Origin: Clostridiales bacterium
Lineage (GTDB): Bacteria > Bacillota > Clostridia > Lachnospirales > Lachnospiraceae
Assembly: GCA_018374355.1 (NCBI GenBank)
Contig: JAHAFI010000007.1
Span: 1-64,000 of the forward strand
Length of the DNA: 64,000 bases
Direction of reading: 5' to 3'
Numbering within the stretch: position 1 is the first letter of the stretch; each line of letters opens with the position of its first letter. Below are positions 63,499-64,000 of this stretch, piece after piece. Made by a program: the position numbers and the translations under genes. Below the pieces are notes generated by a model. The model was not told the DNA's origin and searched no databases. It saw only the letters and a list, made by a program, of their open reading frames with translations.

Positions 63499-63900
63499 CT
63501 ACCAAACAAATGCCAGAACTTCGCCGCCAATCTGCAGTTTTCTAGCTTCTTTATCTGTGATAACACCCTGATTTGTAGACAGAATTGCTACACCCAGACC
63601 GCCCAGTACTCTCGGCAGCTCTTCTTTTCCTGCATATACACGCAGACCCGGTTTAGAAATTCTTTTCAGACCAGTGATGATTTTTTCATTTTTATCAACA
63701 CCGTATTTCAGTGTGATGCGGATATTTTTGAAGTTTCCATCTTCTACGATATCGTATTTTGTGATGTAACCTTCTTTAACCAGAATGTCAGCGATAGCTG
63801 TTTTCATTTTGGATACCGGTACATCTACAGTGTCATGTTTTGCAATGTTTGCATTACGGATTCTTGTAAGCATATCTGCAATCGGATCGCTCATTGTCAT
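63499..63900 (-). CDS. rpsH: Ribosomal protein S8 (uS8)
   Basis: A 133-residue protein central to 30S assembly, and in some bacteria the repressor of the spc operon. MTMSDPIADMLTRIRNANIA and the C-terminal VITDKEARKLQIGGEVLAFVW are canonical. AGGAGG lies 8 nt before the ATG. The last 100 bases of the window upstream of it contain no gene end I can recognise; rpsN is expected beyond the window. Confidence 0.98.
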   Translation of the reverse strand: MTMSDPIADMLTRIRNANIAKHDTVDVPVSKMKTAIADILVKEGYITKYDIVEDGNFKNIRITLKYGVDKNEKIITGLKRISKPGLRVYAGKEELPRVLGGLGVAILSTNQGVITDKEARKLQIGGEVLAFVW

Positions 63901-64000
63901 GATAGTTTCCTCCTATAATTTAGACTTTTCATGTTCTTGTGTTTGAGTGTTATATAATTATTGGTAAGTGGACACATCCCTCAACTAAGTTCAGCTTTCG

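Noticed and set aside
63965..64000. Match of the window end to the IS-end-like unit at 147-259
   Set aside because: Only GTGGACACA and a few further bases agree; too short to claim a copy.

Overview
The window looks like chromosome of a low-to-mid GC anaerobic Firmicute of the Lachnospiraceae type. The basis is gene content and order: spc/alpha ribosomal operons, type III glutamine synthetase, class II aldolase, DegV, YitT, a Gram-positive Tad pilus locus without secretin, zinc-type adenylate kinase and VTC/DUF4956 genes. The genus cannot be fixed from the sequence alone. No rRNA, tRNA, CRISPR array, integrase or intact transposase was seen.

Layout. (1) 1-578: non-coding, with a tandem pair of 54-55 bp units resembling insertion-sequence ends and one copy of a ~137 bp dispersed repeat. 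(2) 579-13797, all minus: degV, an S41 protease, ftsX-ftsE, a PucR/CdaR-type regulator, YitT, a VWA protein with its MoxR-type ATPase, glnN, fba and a diacylglycerol-kinase-like lipid kinase. (3) 14012-19973, plus: thioredoxin, then a two-component system followed by an ABC ATPase and large FtsX-type permease, probably an envelope-stress or peptide-detoxification module. (4) 20063-21631, minus: a Crp/Fnr regulator and a membrane protein. (5) 21870-25521, minus: rplQ, rpoA, rpsD, rpsK, rpsM, rpmJ, the second half of the ribosomal supercluster. (6) 25748-57618: about 32 kb of non-ribosomal genes. (7) 57884-63900, minus: infA, KOW gene, map, adk, secY, rplO, rpmD, rpsE, rplR, rplF, rpsH, the first half of the supercluster.

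The most striking feature is block 6. It sits between infA and rpmJ, which are normally neighbours. A terminator follows infA, and a promoter with its own structured leader precedes rpmJ, so the split ribosomal operon appears to be transcribed as two units. The core of block 6 is an 18-gene, minus-strand, tightly packed operon (49884 to 25748): PP2C phosphatase, Ser/Thr kinase, a repeat-tailed membrane protein, a small membrane protein, a 2118-residue Ig-like surface protein, an FHA protein, TadZ, TadA, TadB, TadC, Flp pilin, three TadE/TadG-like proteins, a lipoprotein, prepilin peptidase, a WG-repeat protein and a second FHA protein. I read this as a Tad pilus built together with its own Ser/Thr phospho-signalling circuit. 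Threonine motifs resembling the known GarA/OdhI phospho-switch recur in the repeat-tailed protein and in one FHA protein. Beside it lie a divergent HTH regulator, a structured intergenic island that may encode a small RNA, a VTC/DUF4956/beta-helix-type lipoprotein cassette, and a second two-component system.

Smaller signals outside genes include a 348-nt structured leader before rpsM, three binding-site-like motifs at an exact 74 bp pitch before the first two-component system, and a palindromic GTAACT...AGTTAC repeat family placed in or near gene leaders.
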